Shown here: piece after piece, positions 43,300 through 54,133 of the stretch | How positions within the stretch are numbered: the first letter of the stretch is position 1 | Layout of the letters: every line of letters starts with the position of its first letter | Origin: Selenihalanaerobacter shriftii | Lineage (GTDB): Bacteria; Bacillota; Halanaerobiia; Halobacteroidales; Acetohalobiaceae | Assembly (NCBI RefSeq): GCF_900167185.1 | Contig: NZ_FUWM01000004.1 | Coordinates: 124,001 to 188,000, forward strand | Length of the DNA stretch: 64,000 nucleotides | Reading direction: 5' to 3' | Translations under genes and position numbers: made by a program | The notes under the pieces: model-generated | What the model was told of the DNA's origin: nothing | Seen by the model: the letters and a program-made list of their open reading frames with translations, nothing else | Database searches by the model: none

Positions 43300-45213
43300 C
43301 TACTTCCTATATATAATTTCACCTGTTTTTTCAATATCATAACCAGCTATTACTGTTAGTCTATCTTTAAACTCTGTAGATTTAATTACTTCTAATAATA
43401 ATTGGAACTTATCTGTTTTAAATTCAAACTCAGTTATTACTAAATCTATATTTGCTCTGCCTAAAGGAATAAAACCTAAACCAAATAAATTAGCTACTCC
43501 TTGGCTAACGATTCCTACGTCTACCATTTCTTCTTTAATTAAATTAGCAACACCTAATCCAGTATTCTCTGTTCTTTTGTATCCATCTATAAGTTTATCA
43601 TTGATATTTATTTTTTGCAATTTATTGTCGAATAATTCCCTCTCTATCGTCTCTTTTGGCCTATTTATAAATAATATATTATCTTGAACTAAATCTTCTA
43701 AAGAATTAAACCTTTCGCCATTATTAGTTTTAAAAGCTAATCCTAAGTTAGCTTTTATTAAATTAATAATTATAATTTGTTGTATTTCATTTGTGATTAT
43801 TTCTCTATTCTTCCCCTCCTTATCACAAATTGATTTAAAAATAGACAGATTAGTTGACTGCTCTTTTAAAGCATCTAGACTGGAACTATTATCTAATTGT
43901 TTAAGATGAAGTTCTAACTTATCTTGTGATAATTTAGCCTGATCTTTTAATAGATCAAAAACAATCCCTTTCTCACCAGTCAACAATAAATTTTTCTTAT
44001 AATCTACTTCTCCTTTTATTTCTACATTTACATTTGTATTCTTCCTCAATCCCTGACTTAAAACCGGTACTCTAATAAATCCATCAGACTTCATAACTGA
44101 ATTAATCACTCCAGCTCCTCTTGAAAGAGGAACTGCTTTTAATACTTCATTTATTTCCGTTAATTTTACTCTTATAAATTCTTCTTGTCCTAATTTAGAA
44201 ACTAAATTTTGTGTTAATTCTGCCTCTATTGTCAACGGTTGATTAACAGGAAGACCTAAAAATTTGTTGACTAATGGTTTAACAAATAATAAAGAACCTA
44301 AATAAGCAGAAACTGGATATCCTGGAATTCCTACAACTATTTTTTCATCAACTATTCCTGTCATTAACGGCTTACCAGGTTTAATGGCTACCCCATGAAA
44401 GAGCAACTCACCTAAATCTTCAATTATACGTGAAGTATAATCTTCACTTCCAGCTGAAGAACCAGCAATAATTAAGACTAAATCATACTTTTGACTTAAA
44501 TATTTAACCTCTTCTCTAATTAAATTAAAGTCATCCTTTACTTTATCAATTCTAATAGGCTTTCCGCCCCATTTTCTAATTTGATTAGCTATCACTCTAG
44601 AATTGTATTCAATAATCTTACCAGACTTTAATTGACTGCCAGGCTCTATTAACTCAGAACCTGTTGGCAAAATAGCTACTTCTGGCTGCTTTTTGACTTC
44701 TATTTCAGTTATCCCTGCTCCTAAAAGTCCACCAATCTCAGCTGGATCTATCTGAGTATTAGCTGATAATATTAATTCAGAAGCAATAATATCTTCACCT
44801 ATATTTCTAACATGCTGCCACGGAGTAGCCGCTTTGGTAATCTCTATAGTAGATGCGTTAATTTGATTTACATCTTCAATCATAATAACTCCATTACATT
44901 CCTTTGGAATAGGATCACCAGTATCTACAAAAAAAGCATCTTCCCCAATAATTAATTCCTTAGAGTTTCTATCACTGACTCCAAAGGTAACCTCGACATC
45001 AACAGCTACTCCATCCATAGCTGAGGCATAATAATGAGGAGAAGCGTTTTGAGCAAAAACAGCCTTAGCATTAACTCTGCCTAAAGCTTCTTCTACAGGT
45101 ATCACCTCTGTTATAGTTTCTGACATCTGATAATTATTATCAAAATTATCTAAAACTTTTTCCAAAGCTTCATCTAAAGGAATCTTATCTAAATAAATAT
45201 TTCTTTTCTGCAT
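43300..45213 (-). CDS. moeA: Molybdopterin molybdotransferase MoeA fused to a PBP-like domain
   Basis: A 637-residue fusion. Residues 1-400 are a MoeA domain (SAMDGVAV, GAGITEIEVKKQPEVAILPTGSEL in two pieces, IAGSSAGSEDYTS, VAIKPGKPLM, GIPGYPVSAYLG). Residues 415-637 are a degenerate LysR-type substrate-binding domain as found on many MoeA-like proteins of Firmicutes. Here the usual NRQRGSGTR motif reads NRPKETIERE and the THLAVA-like stretch is changed. It is the second of two moeA genes in the operon; one may insert Mo and the other W. Confidence 0.9.
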   Translation of the reverse strand: MQKRNIYLDKIPLDEALEKVLDNFDNNYQMSETITEVIPVEEALGRVNAKAVFAQNASPHYYASAMDGVAVDVEVTFGVSDRNSKELIIGEDAFFVDTGDPIPKECNGVIMIEDVNQINASTIEITKAATPWQHVRNIGEDIIASELILSANTQIDPAEIGGLLGAGITEIEVKKQPEVAILPTGSELIEPGSQLKSGKIIEYNSRVIANQIRKWGGKPIRIDKVKDDFNLIREEVKYLSQKYDLVLIIAGSSAGSEDYTSRIIEDLGELLFHGVAIKPGKPLMTGIVDEKIVVGIPGYPVSAYLGSLLFVKPLVNKFLGLPVNQPLTIEAELTQNLVSKLGQEEFIRVKLTEINEVLKAVPLSRGAGVINSVMKSDGFIRVPVLSQGLRKNTNVNVEIKGEVDYKKNLLLTGEKGIVFDLLKDQAKLSQDKLELHLKQLDNSSSLDALKEQSTNLSIFKSICDKEGKNREIITNEIQQIIIINLIKANLGLAFKTNNGERFNSLEDLVQDNILFINRPKETIERELFDNKLQKININDKLIDGYKRTENTGLGVANLIKEEMVDVGIVSQGVANLFGLGFIPLGRANIDLVITEFEFKTDKFQLLLEVIKSTEFKDRLTVIAGYDIEKTGEIIYRK

Positions 45214-45239
45214 ATTAGCCTCTCACCTCTTTTGGACAA

Positions 45240-46463
45240 TCACTTAAATAACTCTACTTCTACAACTTCACCTACTGATAATCCTTCACGGGATAAAGGT
45301 ATTTTCACTAATCCATCCGCTTCTACCATAGTCATTATCAAACTCGATCCACCACGAACTGGAATAGCTAATAAATTACCATCCTTCTCCTTTAATTTAA
45401 CTCGCAAATAATCTTCTCTTCCTGGAGCTGAACTAAGGTTTTGATTGAATTTGGCCTTAACTTTAATTTTATCATCTATAATCCCCAGACCTTCTTCAAT
45501 ATATGGTGCTACAAATTTCTTAAAGATAACCATAACTGAAACAGGATGTCCTGGTAAACCATAAATTGGAGTATCCTCTAGCATAGTAAAAATCGTAGGT
45601 TTCCCAGGTTTAACAGCCACCCCATGAATTAATACTCCATTGCTACCTAATTCATCTAAAACTTCATAAGTTACATCCCTAGTTCCAACTGAACTTCCAC
45701 CAGAAATAAGTATAAAATCCACTTCATTTCTCAACTTTTCGATAGCCGCTTTAAGACTTTGATAATCATCTTTAATAATTCTGGTTGTAACCGGAACAGC
45801 ACCAATTTGTTCAATCAATGAACTCAAAGAATAAGTATTAATGTCTCTGGTCTGTCCCAACTTTAGTTTTTCATCTAATCTAATCAATTCATCGCCAGTA
45901 GAGATAATCCCCACTTTTAGCTTTTTATATACTTCTACTTGCTTAATACCTAATCCAGCTAAAGCACCTATATCTTGCGAGCGTAATTGATGATTTTTAG
46001 GTAATACTCTCTGACCTGCTTCAATATCACTGCCCTTATATATGATATTCTCACCAGGTGAAACAGAACTGTAAATTTTAACCCGATTATCTTTAAGTTC
46101 AGTATCTTCTACCATTATCACTGCATTGGCTCCTGAGGGCATCATCCCTCCAGTTGAGATATTAGCAGCCTGTCCACTTTCTATCGTAACAGTTGGCTCC
46201 TTCCCCATCTCTACTTTTCCAATTAGCTCTAAAGACTGTGGTTTCTCTTCACTAACACCAAATGTATCTTGACCCTGAAGAGCATAACCATCCATAATCG
46301 ACTTAGTAAATGCAGGCAAATCTTCGGGAGCCATAACATCTTCAGCAAGTACACGATTCAAACTTTCAGTAACATCTATATTCTCTTTTGCTTTATAAAT
46401 ACCAATCTTCTTTTGAATAATCTTATGTGCTTCTATAGAAGTAATTAAATTAAAAAAATCCAT
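45240..46463 (-). CDS. moeA: Molybdopterin molybdotransferase MoeA
   Basis: A 407-residue MoeA of standard length. Motifs are SIMDGYAL, GAVIMVEDTE preceded by SGANA, LKVGIISTGDELIRL, ISGGSSVGTRDVTYE, HGVAVKPGKPTIF and GLPGHPVSVMVIF. It ligates the metal into adenylated molybdopterin. The gene follows the small CQLGC protein gene and precedes the fused moeA by 26 bp. Confidence 0.95.
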   Translation of the reverse strand: MDFFNLITSIEAHKIIQKKIGIYKAKENIDVTESLNRVLAEDVMAPEDLPAFTKSIMDGYALQGQDTFGVSEEKPQSLELIGKVEMGKEPTVTIESGQAANISTGGMMPSGANAVIMVEDTELKDNRVKIYSSVSPGENIIYKGSDIEAGQRVLPKNHQLRSQDIGALAGLGIKQVEVYKKLKVGIISTGDELIRLDEKLKLGQTRDINTYSLSSLIEQIGAVPVTTRIIKDDYQSLKAAIEKLRNEVDFILISGGSSVGTRDVTYEVLDELGSNGVLIHGVAVKPGKPTIFTMLEDTPIYGLPGHPVSVMVIFKKFVAPYIEEGLGIIDDKIKVKAKFNQNLSSAPGREDYLRVKLKEKDGNLLAIPVRGGSSLIMTMVEADGLVKIPLSREGLSVGEVVEVELFK

Positions 46464-46550
46464 AACAAAACTCCCTTCTATCTAAATAATACTTAATAAA
46501 ACCTTAAAATTCAAGATAACCAAACTCACCTATCTACATTTAATATATTA

Positions 46551-46736
46551 CTAAAAACAGCCTAATTGACAATCTATTAATTTAATATTCAATTGGTTAA
46601 TAACTTTCCCTACTTCTTTATTTGTAACCCCTAAATCCTTAGCAATTTTTTGTGCTACTACACATTTTAAAGAATTATTAACCACCTTTTCTTTAACCTT
46701 CTCTTCAATTAAATTGATTACTTTTTTTGAAGACAA
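46551..46736 (-). CDS. Small helix-turn-helix-like protein of the Mo cofactor operon
   Basis: A 61-residue protein. A helix-turn-helix-like stretch (AQKIAKDLGVTNKEVGKVINQLNIK in two pieces) is followed by a C-terminal CQLGCF. GAGGGGGAG precedes the ATG. It opens the moeA-moeA-moaA-moaC-MOSC-mogA operon, so it may be a small metal- or cofactor-responsive regulator. The paired cysteines suggest metal binding. I do not recognise a named family. Confidence 0.65.
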   Translation of the reverse strand: MSSKKVINLIEEKVKEKVVNNSLKCVVAQKIAKDLGVTNKEVGKVINQLNIKLIDCQLGCF

Positions 46737-46857
46737 AATACTCCCCCTCTCAAAAATATACTTCCTCTAGTTATATAATTATTTCACGATTTAACAGTAA
46801 ATCCCTTGTAATTTATGAAGAAGATAATCAATATAATTTATTCCATATAATATCATT

Positions 46858-46886
46858 AAGGGGTAACACATAATGTGCTACCCCTT
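46858..46886 (-). terminator. Terminator after the exported DUF302-like gene
   Basis: A stem of AAGGGGTA with TACCCCTT around a 13-base partly paired loop; located 59 bp after the stop. The rest of 46737-46857 is AT-rich and presumably the operon promoter. Confidence 0.7.
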
Positions 46887-46944
46887 AAATCTATCTATTA
46901 ACTTCATAAATTAACTATACTTTTAATAAATTTATTCTTAAATA

Positions 46945-47988
46945 TTAAGCTTCACCATTAATTATTTTCTCAACATCATCATAGATATTTCCTGGCATAT
47001 CCATATGAGAAGTGAAAGCACCATAACCTGCATCCCAGAAGTATAACTCCATTCTCCACATTTGACCAAACTGAGAAACTTTAATAATGTCACCATCTTG
47101 ATAAACTAAAACTGGAATAGGAAATGCTCCTGCATGATCAATACCTGGAAACTTATTCTTATCTGATTTTGCTCTTGACATAGAATCAATCTCTATAGCT
47201 TCTACCTCGGTTCCTGGTTGAGTGATTCCATAAAATCTAGCATTTTCTCCAATATCAATACTACATATTAATCTCCAGTTTAAACCATTGTTCTTGATAT
47301 TAGCCTCTAACTCCTTACACGCTTTATTAAAGGCTGCTGCTGCGTCACCATCAATTGCTATCTCTTTATTAGCATGTAAACTCTCTTTAAAGTTTCTCCA
47401 CTTAGTCATTGCTTTAGCCATTCCATCACCATTATATCCATCTAAATCATCACCATCTCTAATAGGACCAATCTTTTCTATAGCTACTTTCCCATTAACT
47501 CCTTTAATAATATTAATTAAGTTATCCTTAACTTCAACTGCTTTCTTTACTAAAGCTTCTTTATTTTCAATTTCTGCTGGTTCACCTAAGAAAACTCTTG
47601 CTGTAGTCTCAGGATTAACAAGATTAATATTAACTTTTCCTTTAGCTTCGTATACATTTACCTTTAACACTGCTGCTGGCATACTAGAAGCTGGCGCTTG
47701 TTTTGCAATTAAATCTGTATATTCGGGAGCATTTATAACATATGTACGTGCTTTTTGTTGGAAACCATCTTTACTTGAAGATTTCATATCCCATTTTCCT
47801 ACTATTTTATAGCTACTGTTTGTCATAGCTTTTTCAAAGTTAGCAGTAGCAGTTGCTAAGTCATCATTAGTCTCCAATACCTTAACATACATTGCCAAAT
47901 CTTCAGCAGCTGCTACATTACTAACCAAAGCCACTAAAGTAAACATCATTACTAATAAAATAACCCTTCTATCCAAACTTTTTAACAT
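46945..47988 (-). CDS. Exported protein with two DUF302-like halves
   Basis: A 347-residue protein with a signal peptide (residues 1-28, cut after VAAA). The first half (about 30-135) has ANFEKAMTNSSYKIVGKWDM and AAVLKVNVYEAKGKVNINLV, resembling the DUF302 pattern. The second half (about 210-330) has a related order: AFNKACKELEANIKNNGLNW, then FPIPVLVYQDGDIIKVSQFG. I infer two diverged copies of one fold. The function is unknown. It is monocistronic with its own terminator and a leader of about 200 bases containing a long palindrome. Confidence 0.6.
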   Translation of the reverse strand: MLKSLDRRVILLVMMFTLVALVSNVAAAEDLAMYVKVLETNDDLATATANFEKAMTNSSYKIVGKWDMKSSSKDGFQQKARTYVINAPEYTDLIAKQAPASSMPAAVLKVNVYEAKGKVNINLVNPETTARVFLGEPAEIENKEALVKKAVEVKDNLINIIKGVNGKVAIEKIGPIRDGDDLDGYNGDGMAKAMTKWRNFKESLHANKEIAIDGDAAAAFNKACKELEANIKNNGLNWRLICSIDIGENARFYGITQPGTEVEAIEIDSMSRAKSDKNKFPGIDHAGAFPIPVLVYQDGDIIKVSQFGQMWRMELYFWDAGYGAFTSHMDMPGNIYDDVEKIINGEA

Positions 47989-48200
47989 TAATACTAACCC
48001 CCCTAAAGTTTCATATGACTATTTAAGCAATTTGCCTTATACTACTCTTCATTACATAATTAAATATATCCCTCCTTCCTAAATTTAAAATAAATTTAGA
48101 AGATTAAGTAGAATAATTGGAGATAATATATTTCCTTCAATTAATTGTGAAAAACATCCTTTTCACAATTAACCCCCTACCCTTCGGAGTGGGCAATTTA
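47989..48200 (-). promoter_or_regulatory. Long 5' leader with 32-bp palindromic element
   Basis: No gene is visible apart from a 9-codon frame too short to support. TTAATTGTGAAA (48141-48152), AACATCCT, TTTCACAATTAA (48161-48172) is a perfect 12-bp dyad located about 20-50 bases into the predicted transcript. It shares its left arm and spacing with 14766-14791. A GC-richer segment (CCCACTCCGAAGGGTAGGGG, minus strand) precedes it. AAGGAGGG occurs mid-leader without a following gene. Confidence 0.55.
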
Positions 48201-48229
48201 ATTATACACTATATTCCAGTTACTGTCAA
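48201..48229 (-). promoter_or_regulatory. Promoter of the DUF302-like gene
   Basis: TTGACA (48224-48229), 17 bases, TATAAT (48201-48206) on the minus strand, a consensus sigma-A promoter. Confidence 0.85.
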
Positions 48230-48311
48230 ATACATTTTGCTAATATAGTCATTATATGGAAGAAAATTATATGCTCCTATTATAAACAAAAAATCCTTTT
48301 TCAAATGAAAA

Positions 48312-48334
48312 GAGGCCACTTTTTCAGTGGCCTC
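48312..48334 (-). terminator. Terminator after the purine permease gene
   Basis: A stem of GAGGCCACT with AGTGGCCTC followed by CTTTTC on the minus strand, 33 bp after the stop. Confidence 0.85.
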
Positions 48335-48366
48335 CGATATCGTGGTGATTTTTTTATATACTTTAT

Positions 48367-49707
48367 TTACATATATATATATCGTGCTAAAAATAATAAT
48401 GCTAATATATAGATTACTGGGTGAATTTCATCAGATTTACCTGCAATTAATTTAACAATCGGGTAAATAATAATTCCAGCAGCAATTCCTTCAGCGATAC
48501 TGAAAGCGAAAGGCATCATAATAATTGTCATGAAAGCAGGAAATGCTTCAGTAAAATCATCAAAATCTATATCAGTAATAGCTCCCATCATTAATACTCC
48601 AACAATAATTAAAGCAGGAGCAGTAGCTGCAGACGGTACTAACAATACTAATGGAGAAATTATTAATGAAGCTAGAAAAAGAATTGCCACCGTCACAGCA
48701 GTTAATCCTGTTCTCCCACCCTCCATTATACCAGCAGTACTTTCAACATAAGTAGTTACTGTACTAGTTCCTAAAATCGAACCAAAAGTAGTTCCTAATG
48801 AATCAGCCATTAATGCTTTACCAACTCGAGGTAAATTACCATCTTCATCTAACATGCCTGCCCGAGCGCCAGTTCCTACTAAAGTACCAATAGTATCAAA
48901 TAAGTCAACAAATGTAAAAGCTAGGATTACATTTAGAATACCGAAATTCTTTAATTCTGGCAGTCCCTTTTTAAAAGCACCAAAAGTTTCTAGATTAATA
49001 TGTAAATCAAATGGAGAAAAACCTTCTTTAATCTCTACAATTCCCATTGGAATTCCAATTATAGTAGTAATTATAATACCAATTAAAATAGCTCCTTTAA
49101 TTCTCCTTGCCATTAAAATACCAATAATGGCTAATCCAATCAGAGCTAGAAGTGTATCTGGAGCAGCTAATTTTTCAGTTAAACCAATTAAAGTTGCTTC
49201 ATTAGAAACAATAATATTAGCATTTTTTAAACCAATTAAGGCTATAAATAACCCAATACCAGCACTAACTGCCTTCTTTAAAGAAATAGGAATAGCATTA
49301 ACTATAGCAGTTCTAATCCCGGTAATAGTAATTGCAATAAAGAAAATACCAGAAATAAAGACAGCAGCCAGGGCCGCTTGCCAACTTAAACCCATTCCCA
49401 ATACTACTGTGTAAGCAAAGAAAGCATTTAATCCCATACCTGGTGCTAACGCAAATGGATAATTAGCATATAACCCCATAATCAAAGTAGCAAATGCCGC
49501 AGAAATAACTGTAGCAGCCATTACAGCCTCAAAAGGCATTCCGGCATCTTTAAGGATAAGTGGATTCACAATAATAATATAAGCCATAGTCATAAATGTC
49601 GTTAATCCTGCTAAAATTTCAGTCTTAACTGTAGTATTATTTTCCTTTAACTTAAAAAATCTTTCTAAAAAACCTCCAGTATCTAGATCTTGTTTTTTAC
49701 TTTCCAT
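48367..49707 (-). CDS. NCS2-family purine permease, AzgA/PbuG type
   Basis: A 446-residue protein with 12 or more hydrophobic segments. The family signature FVDLFDTIGTLVGTGARAGMLDEDGNLPRV (in two pieces, about 268-300) and the following GTSTVTTYVESTAGI are diagnostic of hypoxanthine/guanine/adenine permeases of the AzgA-like subfamily. It probably salvages purine bases. It follows guaA but has its own promoter; no guanine aptamer is visible in its own leader. Confidence 0.92.
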   Translation of the reverse strand: MESKKQDLDTGGFLERFFKLKENNTTVKTEILAGLTTFMTMAYIIIVNPLILKDAGMPFEAVMAATVISAAFATLIMGLYANYPFALAPGMGLNAFFAYTVVLGMGLSWQAALAAVFISGIFFIAITITGIRTAIVNAIPISLKKAVSAGIGLFIALIGLKNANIIVSNEATLIGLTEKLAAPDTLLALIGLAIIGILMARRIKGAILIGIIITTIIGIPMGIVEIKEGFSPFDLHINLETFGAFKKGLPELKNFGILNVILAFTFVDLFDTIGTLVGTGARAGMLDEDGNLPRVGKALMADSLGTTFGSILGTSTVTTYVESTAGIMEGGRTGLTAVTVAILFLASLIISPLVLLVPSAATAPALIIVGVLMMGAITDIDFDDFTEAFPAFMTIIMMPFAFSIAEGIAAGIIIYPIVKLIAGKSDEIHPVIYILALLFLARYIYM

Positions 49708-49766
49708 AAAATAATTCTCCTCCTAATTCATTGATCATATTTTTATTATATTGTGATTATACGTAT

Positions 49767-49795
49767 ATTATAGCATTATTCCTCTGAAACGTCAA
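49767..49795 (-). promoter_or_regulatory. Promoter of the purine permease gene
   Basis: TTGACG (49790-49795), 17 bases, TATAAT (49767-49772) on the minus strand. A TATACGTATA palindrome (49758-49767) touches the -10 box and could be an operator. Confidence 0.75.
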
Positions 49796-49840
49796 TGTAT
49801 ATCCTAATATTTTAAACTTTATCATTGATAATGTTCGTGT

Positions 49841-51391
49841 TTACTCCCATTCAATGGTTGCTGGAGGTTTAGAAGTTATATCGTAAACCACTCTATTTAC
49901 TTCCTCAACTTCATTAGTTATTCTAGTTGATATTTCTGCTAATACTTCATGAGGAATTCTTGCCCAGTCAGCCGTCATCGCATCTTTACTCTTGACTGCT
50001 CTTAAACCAATAGTATAACTATAGGTTCTTCCATCACCCATAACACCTACACTACGCATTGACGGTAAAACTGCAAAATACTGCCAAATTTCTCGATCCA
50101 AATCAGCCTTTTTAATCTCTTCCCGTAAAATTGCATCAGCTTCTTGTAAGACTTCTACTTTCTCTACAGACACTTCTCTTAAAACTCTAATACCTAAACC
50201 AGGACCAGGAAAAGGTTGACGCCAAACAATCTCTTCTGGTAACCCTAATTCCTCTCCTACTTCTCTAACTTCATCTTTAAAGATATTATGCAACGGTTCA
50301 ATTAATTCAAATTCCATATCTTCTGGCAGACCACCTACATTATGATGGCTCTTAATTGTAGCTGAATCATCTGTTCCTCCACTTTCAATCACATCAGAAT
50401 AAATTGTCCCTTGAACTAAGTATTTAGCATTTCCTAAACGTTGAGCTTCTTCTTCAAACACCTTAATAAATTCATTACCAATTACCTTTCTCTTTTCTTC
50501 AGGATCAGCTACTCCAACTAATTTGTTAAAGAATCTATCTTTAGCATCAACATATACTAAGTTCATATCAAATTCTTCACCAAAAGTTTCTTGTACCTCT
50601 TGAGCTTCTCCTTTTCTTAATAATCCATGATCAACAAAGATACATGTCAACTGTTCACCAATAGCTTGATCAACTAAAGTAGCAGCTACTGAAGAATCAA
50701 CCCCTCCAGATAAACCACAGATTACCTCTGCATCCCCTACTTCATTCTTTATCTGTAATATCTGATCTTCTATAAAATTAGTGGTTGTCCAATTGCCAAC
50801 ACAATCACAGACTTGAAATAAAAAGTTTTTAATTATCTCATTACCACGAGGTGTATGTACTACTTCAGGATGAAACTGAACTCCATAAAGGTTACGTTCA
50901 AGATTACCAATAGCTGCTACTGGAGAATTATCAGTATGTCCAATCACACTAAATCCTTTTGGCAGTTTAGTTACTCGATCTCCATGACTCATCCAACATT
51001 CTATAGCACTTCCTAATCCAGCTAACAATTTCTCCTCTTGATCTATAATTAATTCTGCTTTACCATATTCTCTATGATCAGCAGATTCAACCTGACCTTC
51101 TGATAATAAGTGACTCATTAGCTGCATCCCATAACAAATGCCTAAAACAGGAACTCCTAAATCAAATATTTCTTGATCAACATAAGGAGCATCCTCACTA
51201 TATACACTAGCTGGGCCACCGGAAAGAATAATTCCCTGTGGATCTAATTCCTTAATCTTTTTAATTGAAGTACTATATGGTAATAACTCAGAATAAACAT
51301 TATGCTCTCTTACCCTTCTAGCAATCAATTGACTATATTGTCCTCCAAAATCTAAAACTATAACTAATTCTTCTTCATTTTTTCTAACCAT
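49841..51391 (-). CDS. guaA: GMP synthase (glutamine-hydrolysing)
   Basis: A 516-residue enzyme converting XMP to GMP. The class I amidotransferase half has the nucleophilic Cys in LGICYGMQL and the catalytic His in QFHPEV; the synthetase half has the PP-loop [10 protein letters not shown] and the C-terminal dimer domain ending in KPPATIEWE, as in all GuaA. It is transcribed behind a guanine riboswitch. GGAGGG precedes the ATG. Confidence 0.97.
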   Translation of the reverse strand: MVRKNEEELVIVLDFGGQYSQLIARRVREHNVYSELLPYSTSIKKIKELDPQGIILSGGPASVYSEDAPYVDQEIFDLGVPVLGICYGMQLMSHLLSEGQVESADHREYGKAELIIDQEEKLLAGLGSAIECWMSHGDRVTKLPKGFSVIGHTDNSPVAAIGNLERNLYGVQFHPEVVHTPRGNEIIKNFLFQVCDCVGNWTTTNFIEDQILQIKNEVGDAEVICGLSGGVDSSVAATLVDQAIGEQLTCIFVDHGLLRKGEAQEVQETFGEEFDMNLVYVDAKDRFFNKLVGVADPEEKRKVIGNEFIKVFEEEAQRLGNAKYLVQGTIYSDVIESGGTDDSATIKSHHNVGGLPEDMEFELIEPLHNIFKDEVREVGEELGLPEEIVWRQPFPGPGLGIRVLREVSVEKVEVLQEADAILREEIKKADLDREIWQYFAVLPSMRSVGVMGDGRTYSYTIGLRAVKSKDAMTADWARIPHEVLAEISTRITNEVEEVNRVVYDITSKPPATIEWE

Positions 51392-51454
51392 TTAATTCCC
51401 TCCTAGCAATTATTATAATTCGAACTATAGATAAAAATATTCATAAATAAAAAA

Positions 51455-51476
51455 ATCCCAAATTATAATTTGGGAT
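51455..51476 (-). terminator. Riboswitch terminator before guaA
   Basis: A perfect inverted repeat (arm ATCCCAAATTA) followed by T residues on the minus strand. A second CCAAATTATAGTT sequence (51480-51493, minus strand) can pair with part of it, giving an anti-terminator alternative. Confidence 0.8.
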
Positions 51477-51514
51477 AGTAACTATAATTTGGAAAGATAG
51501 AAATATATATAGTT

Positions 51515-51592
51515 ATCATGCTACCCCGTAGTCGGCCAGTTTTCGGCTAGCCGGTAGAAACTATCAAGCCTTATTCTTGAAATTATACGCGA
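51515..51592 (-). promoter_or_regulatory. Guanine riboswitch upstream of guaA
   Basis: The minus strand reads CGTATAATTTCAAGAATAAG, GCTTGATAGTTTCTACCGGC and TAGCCGAAAACTGGCCGACT, then ACGGGG. These contain the purine aptamer landmarks TATAAT, the two loops and TTTCTACC. The specificity base is C (GACTA), which indicates guanine rather than adenine. Guanine should promote termination and lower GuaA. Confidence 0.93.
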
Positions 51593-51623
51593 TTTTTTGA
51601 TAATATTATTTAGTTCTATTGGT

Positions 51624-51652
51624 AGTATAAATTAGATCTTAATCATTGTCAA
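51624..51652 (-). promoter_or_regulatory. Promoter of the guaA transcript
   Basis: TTGACA (51647-51652), 17 bases, TATACT (51624-51629) on the minus strand. Confidence 0.8.
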
Positions 51653-51683
51653 GTTAATCAAGTCTTTCTGTTAATAAAAACAA

Positions 51684-51718
51684 AAAGACTCCCCTTGAAA
51701 AACTCAAGAGGAGTCTTT
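51684..51718 (-). terminator. Terminator after groEL
   Basis: A stem of AAAGACTCCCCTTGA with TCAAGAGGAGTCTTT (one bulge), A run on the left. It lies 31 bp after the groEL stop. Confidence 0.88.
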
Positions 51719-51748
51719 AAAAATCTATTAATTATTTGGACGAATGAA

Positions 51749-53425
<1,677 letters not shown>

Positions 53426-53476
53426 TTACTCAACCGATTATATTTTTACCTTGTTTACAATAAACGCACAAGGACA

Positions 53477-53767
53477 TTACTCAATTACAGCTAAAACATC
53501 TTTCTCGCTAATTACTAAATATTCTTCACCTTCAAATTCAATCTCTGTTCCGGCATACTTACCATAGATCACTCGATCTCCAGTAGTTACATCTAAGTCT
53601 ACTCTATCACCATTATCTAACTTCTTACCCTCACCTACAGCAACAATCTCACCTTCCTGCGGCTTTTCTTTGGCACTCTCAGGTAATACAATACCACTCT
53701 CAGTAGTTTCTTCTTTTTCTTCCAACGCTTTCATAACTACTCGATCACCTAAAGGTTTAATTCCCAT
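53477..53767 (-). CDS. groES: Co-chaperonin GroES
   Basis: A 96-residue co-chaperonin that caps Gro[22 protein letters not shown], the mobile loop [12 protein letters not shown] and the roof and base strands are typical. The ATG at 53767 has AAAGGAGG 9 bases upstream; the earlier in-frame start at 53815 would lie inside the CIRCE operator and is rejected. Confidence 0.96.
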   Translation of the reverse strand: MGIKPLGDRVVMKALEEKEETTESGIVLPESAKEKPQEGEIVAVGEGKKLDNGDRVDLDVTTGDRVIYGKYAGTEIEFEGEEYLVISEKDVLAVIE

Positions 53768-53804
53768 TGCCAAGACCTCCTTTATGTATTTAAAGTTTTT
53801 ATTA

Positions 53805-53831
53805 TTAGCACTCACTCTTATCGAGTGCTAA
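53805..53831. promoter_or_regulatory. CIRCE operator (HrcA site) of groESL
   Basis: TTAGCACTC, nine bases (53814-53822), GAGTGCTAA: an exact match to the CIRCE consensus. It lies between the -10 box and groES, so HrcA would repress groESL until heat stress. Confidence 0.97.
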
Positions 53832-53845
53832 TCATTCCATTAATA

Positions 53846-53874
53846 ATAATACATAAGTCTCCACCTAAAATCAA
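53846..53874 (-). promoter_or_regulatory. Promoter of groESL
   Basis: TTGATT (53869-53874), 17 bases, TATTAT (53846-53851) on the minus strand, 14 bp before CIRCE. The rest of the spacer to 54133 is AT-rich; I see no gene in it. Confidence 0.8.
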
Positions 53875-54133
53875 GTTGTATTTAAGGTTATTAAAGCTAA
53901 TTACTGTGTATTATATTAAATTAGCTACTAATTACTTCGATTATCTCACTGAATATCCTTTTTTATCTGGAGGTATATTAAAAACATCTCAGATAAATCA
54001 TATTATAAAAGTAATTTCCTCTCCTCACTATATAGTTTTTATTGACATTAACTGCAAAATCATATATTATTGTTAGCAAAATTACTAATTTATATTCATA
54101 ATCATTAAAAAAATTAAATGGAGGTGCACTTTA

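Noticed and set aside
47989-48060. Nine-codon leader peptide before the DUF302-like gene
   Set aside because: The ATG is about 20 bases from the ribosome-binding-like sequence and the peptide has no amino-acid run that would suggest attenuation.
48141-48172. Rex or CRP/FNR operator before the DUF302-like gene
   Set aside because: Half-sites look similar (TTGTGA/TCACAA), but the spacing is 12 bases between TGTGA and TCACA, not the 6 of CRP/FNR, and Rex sites have a 4-base gap.
48170-48200. Known riboswitch in the DUF302-like leader
   Set aside because: The GC-richer segment does not match the conserved cores of SAM, purine, TPP, FMN, cobalamin, fluoride or molybdenum cofactor aptamers as I know them.
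53825-54076. 83-codon plus-strand frame upstream of the ACT gene
   Set aside because: It overlaps CIRCE and the groESL promoter, has no ribosome-binding site and a composition typical of AT-rich non-coding DNA.
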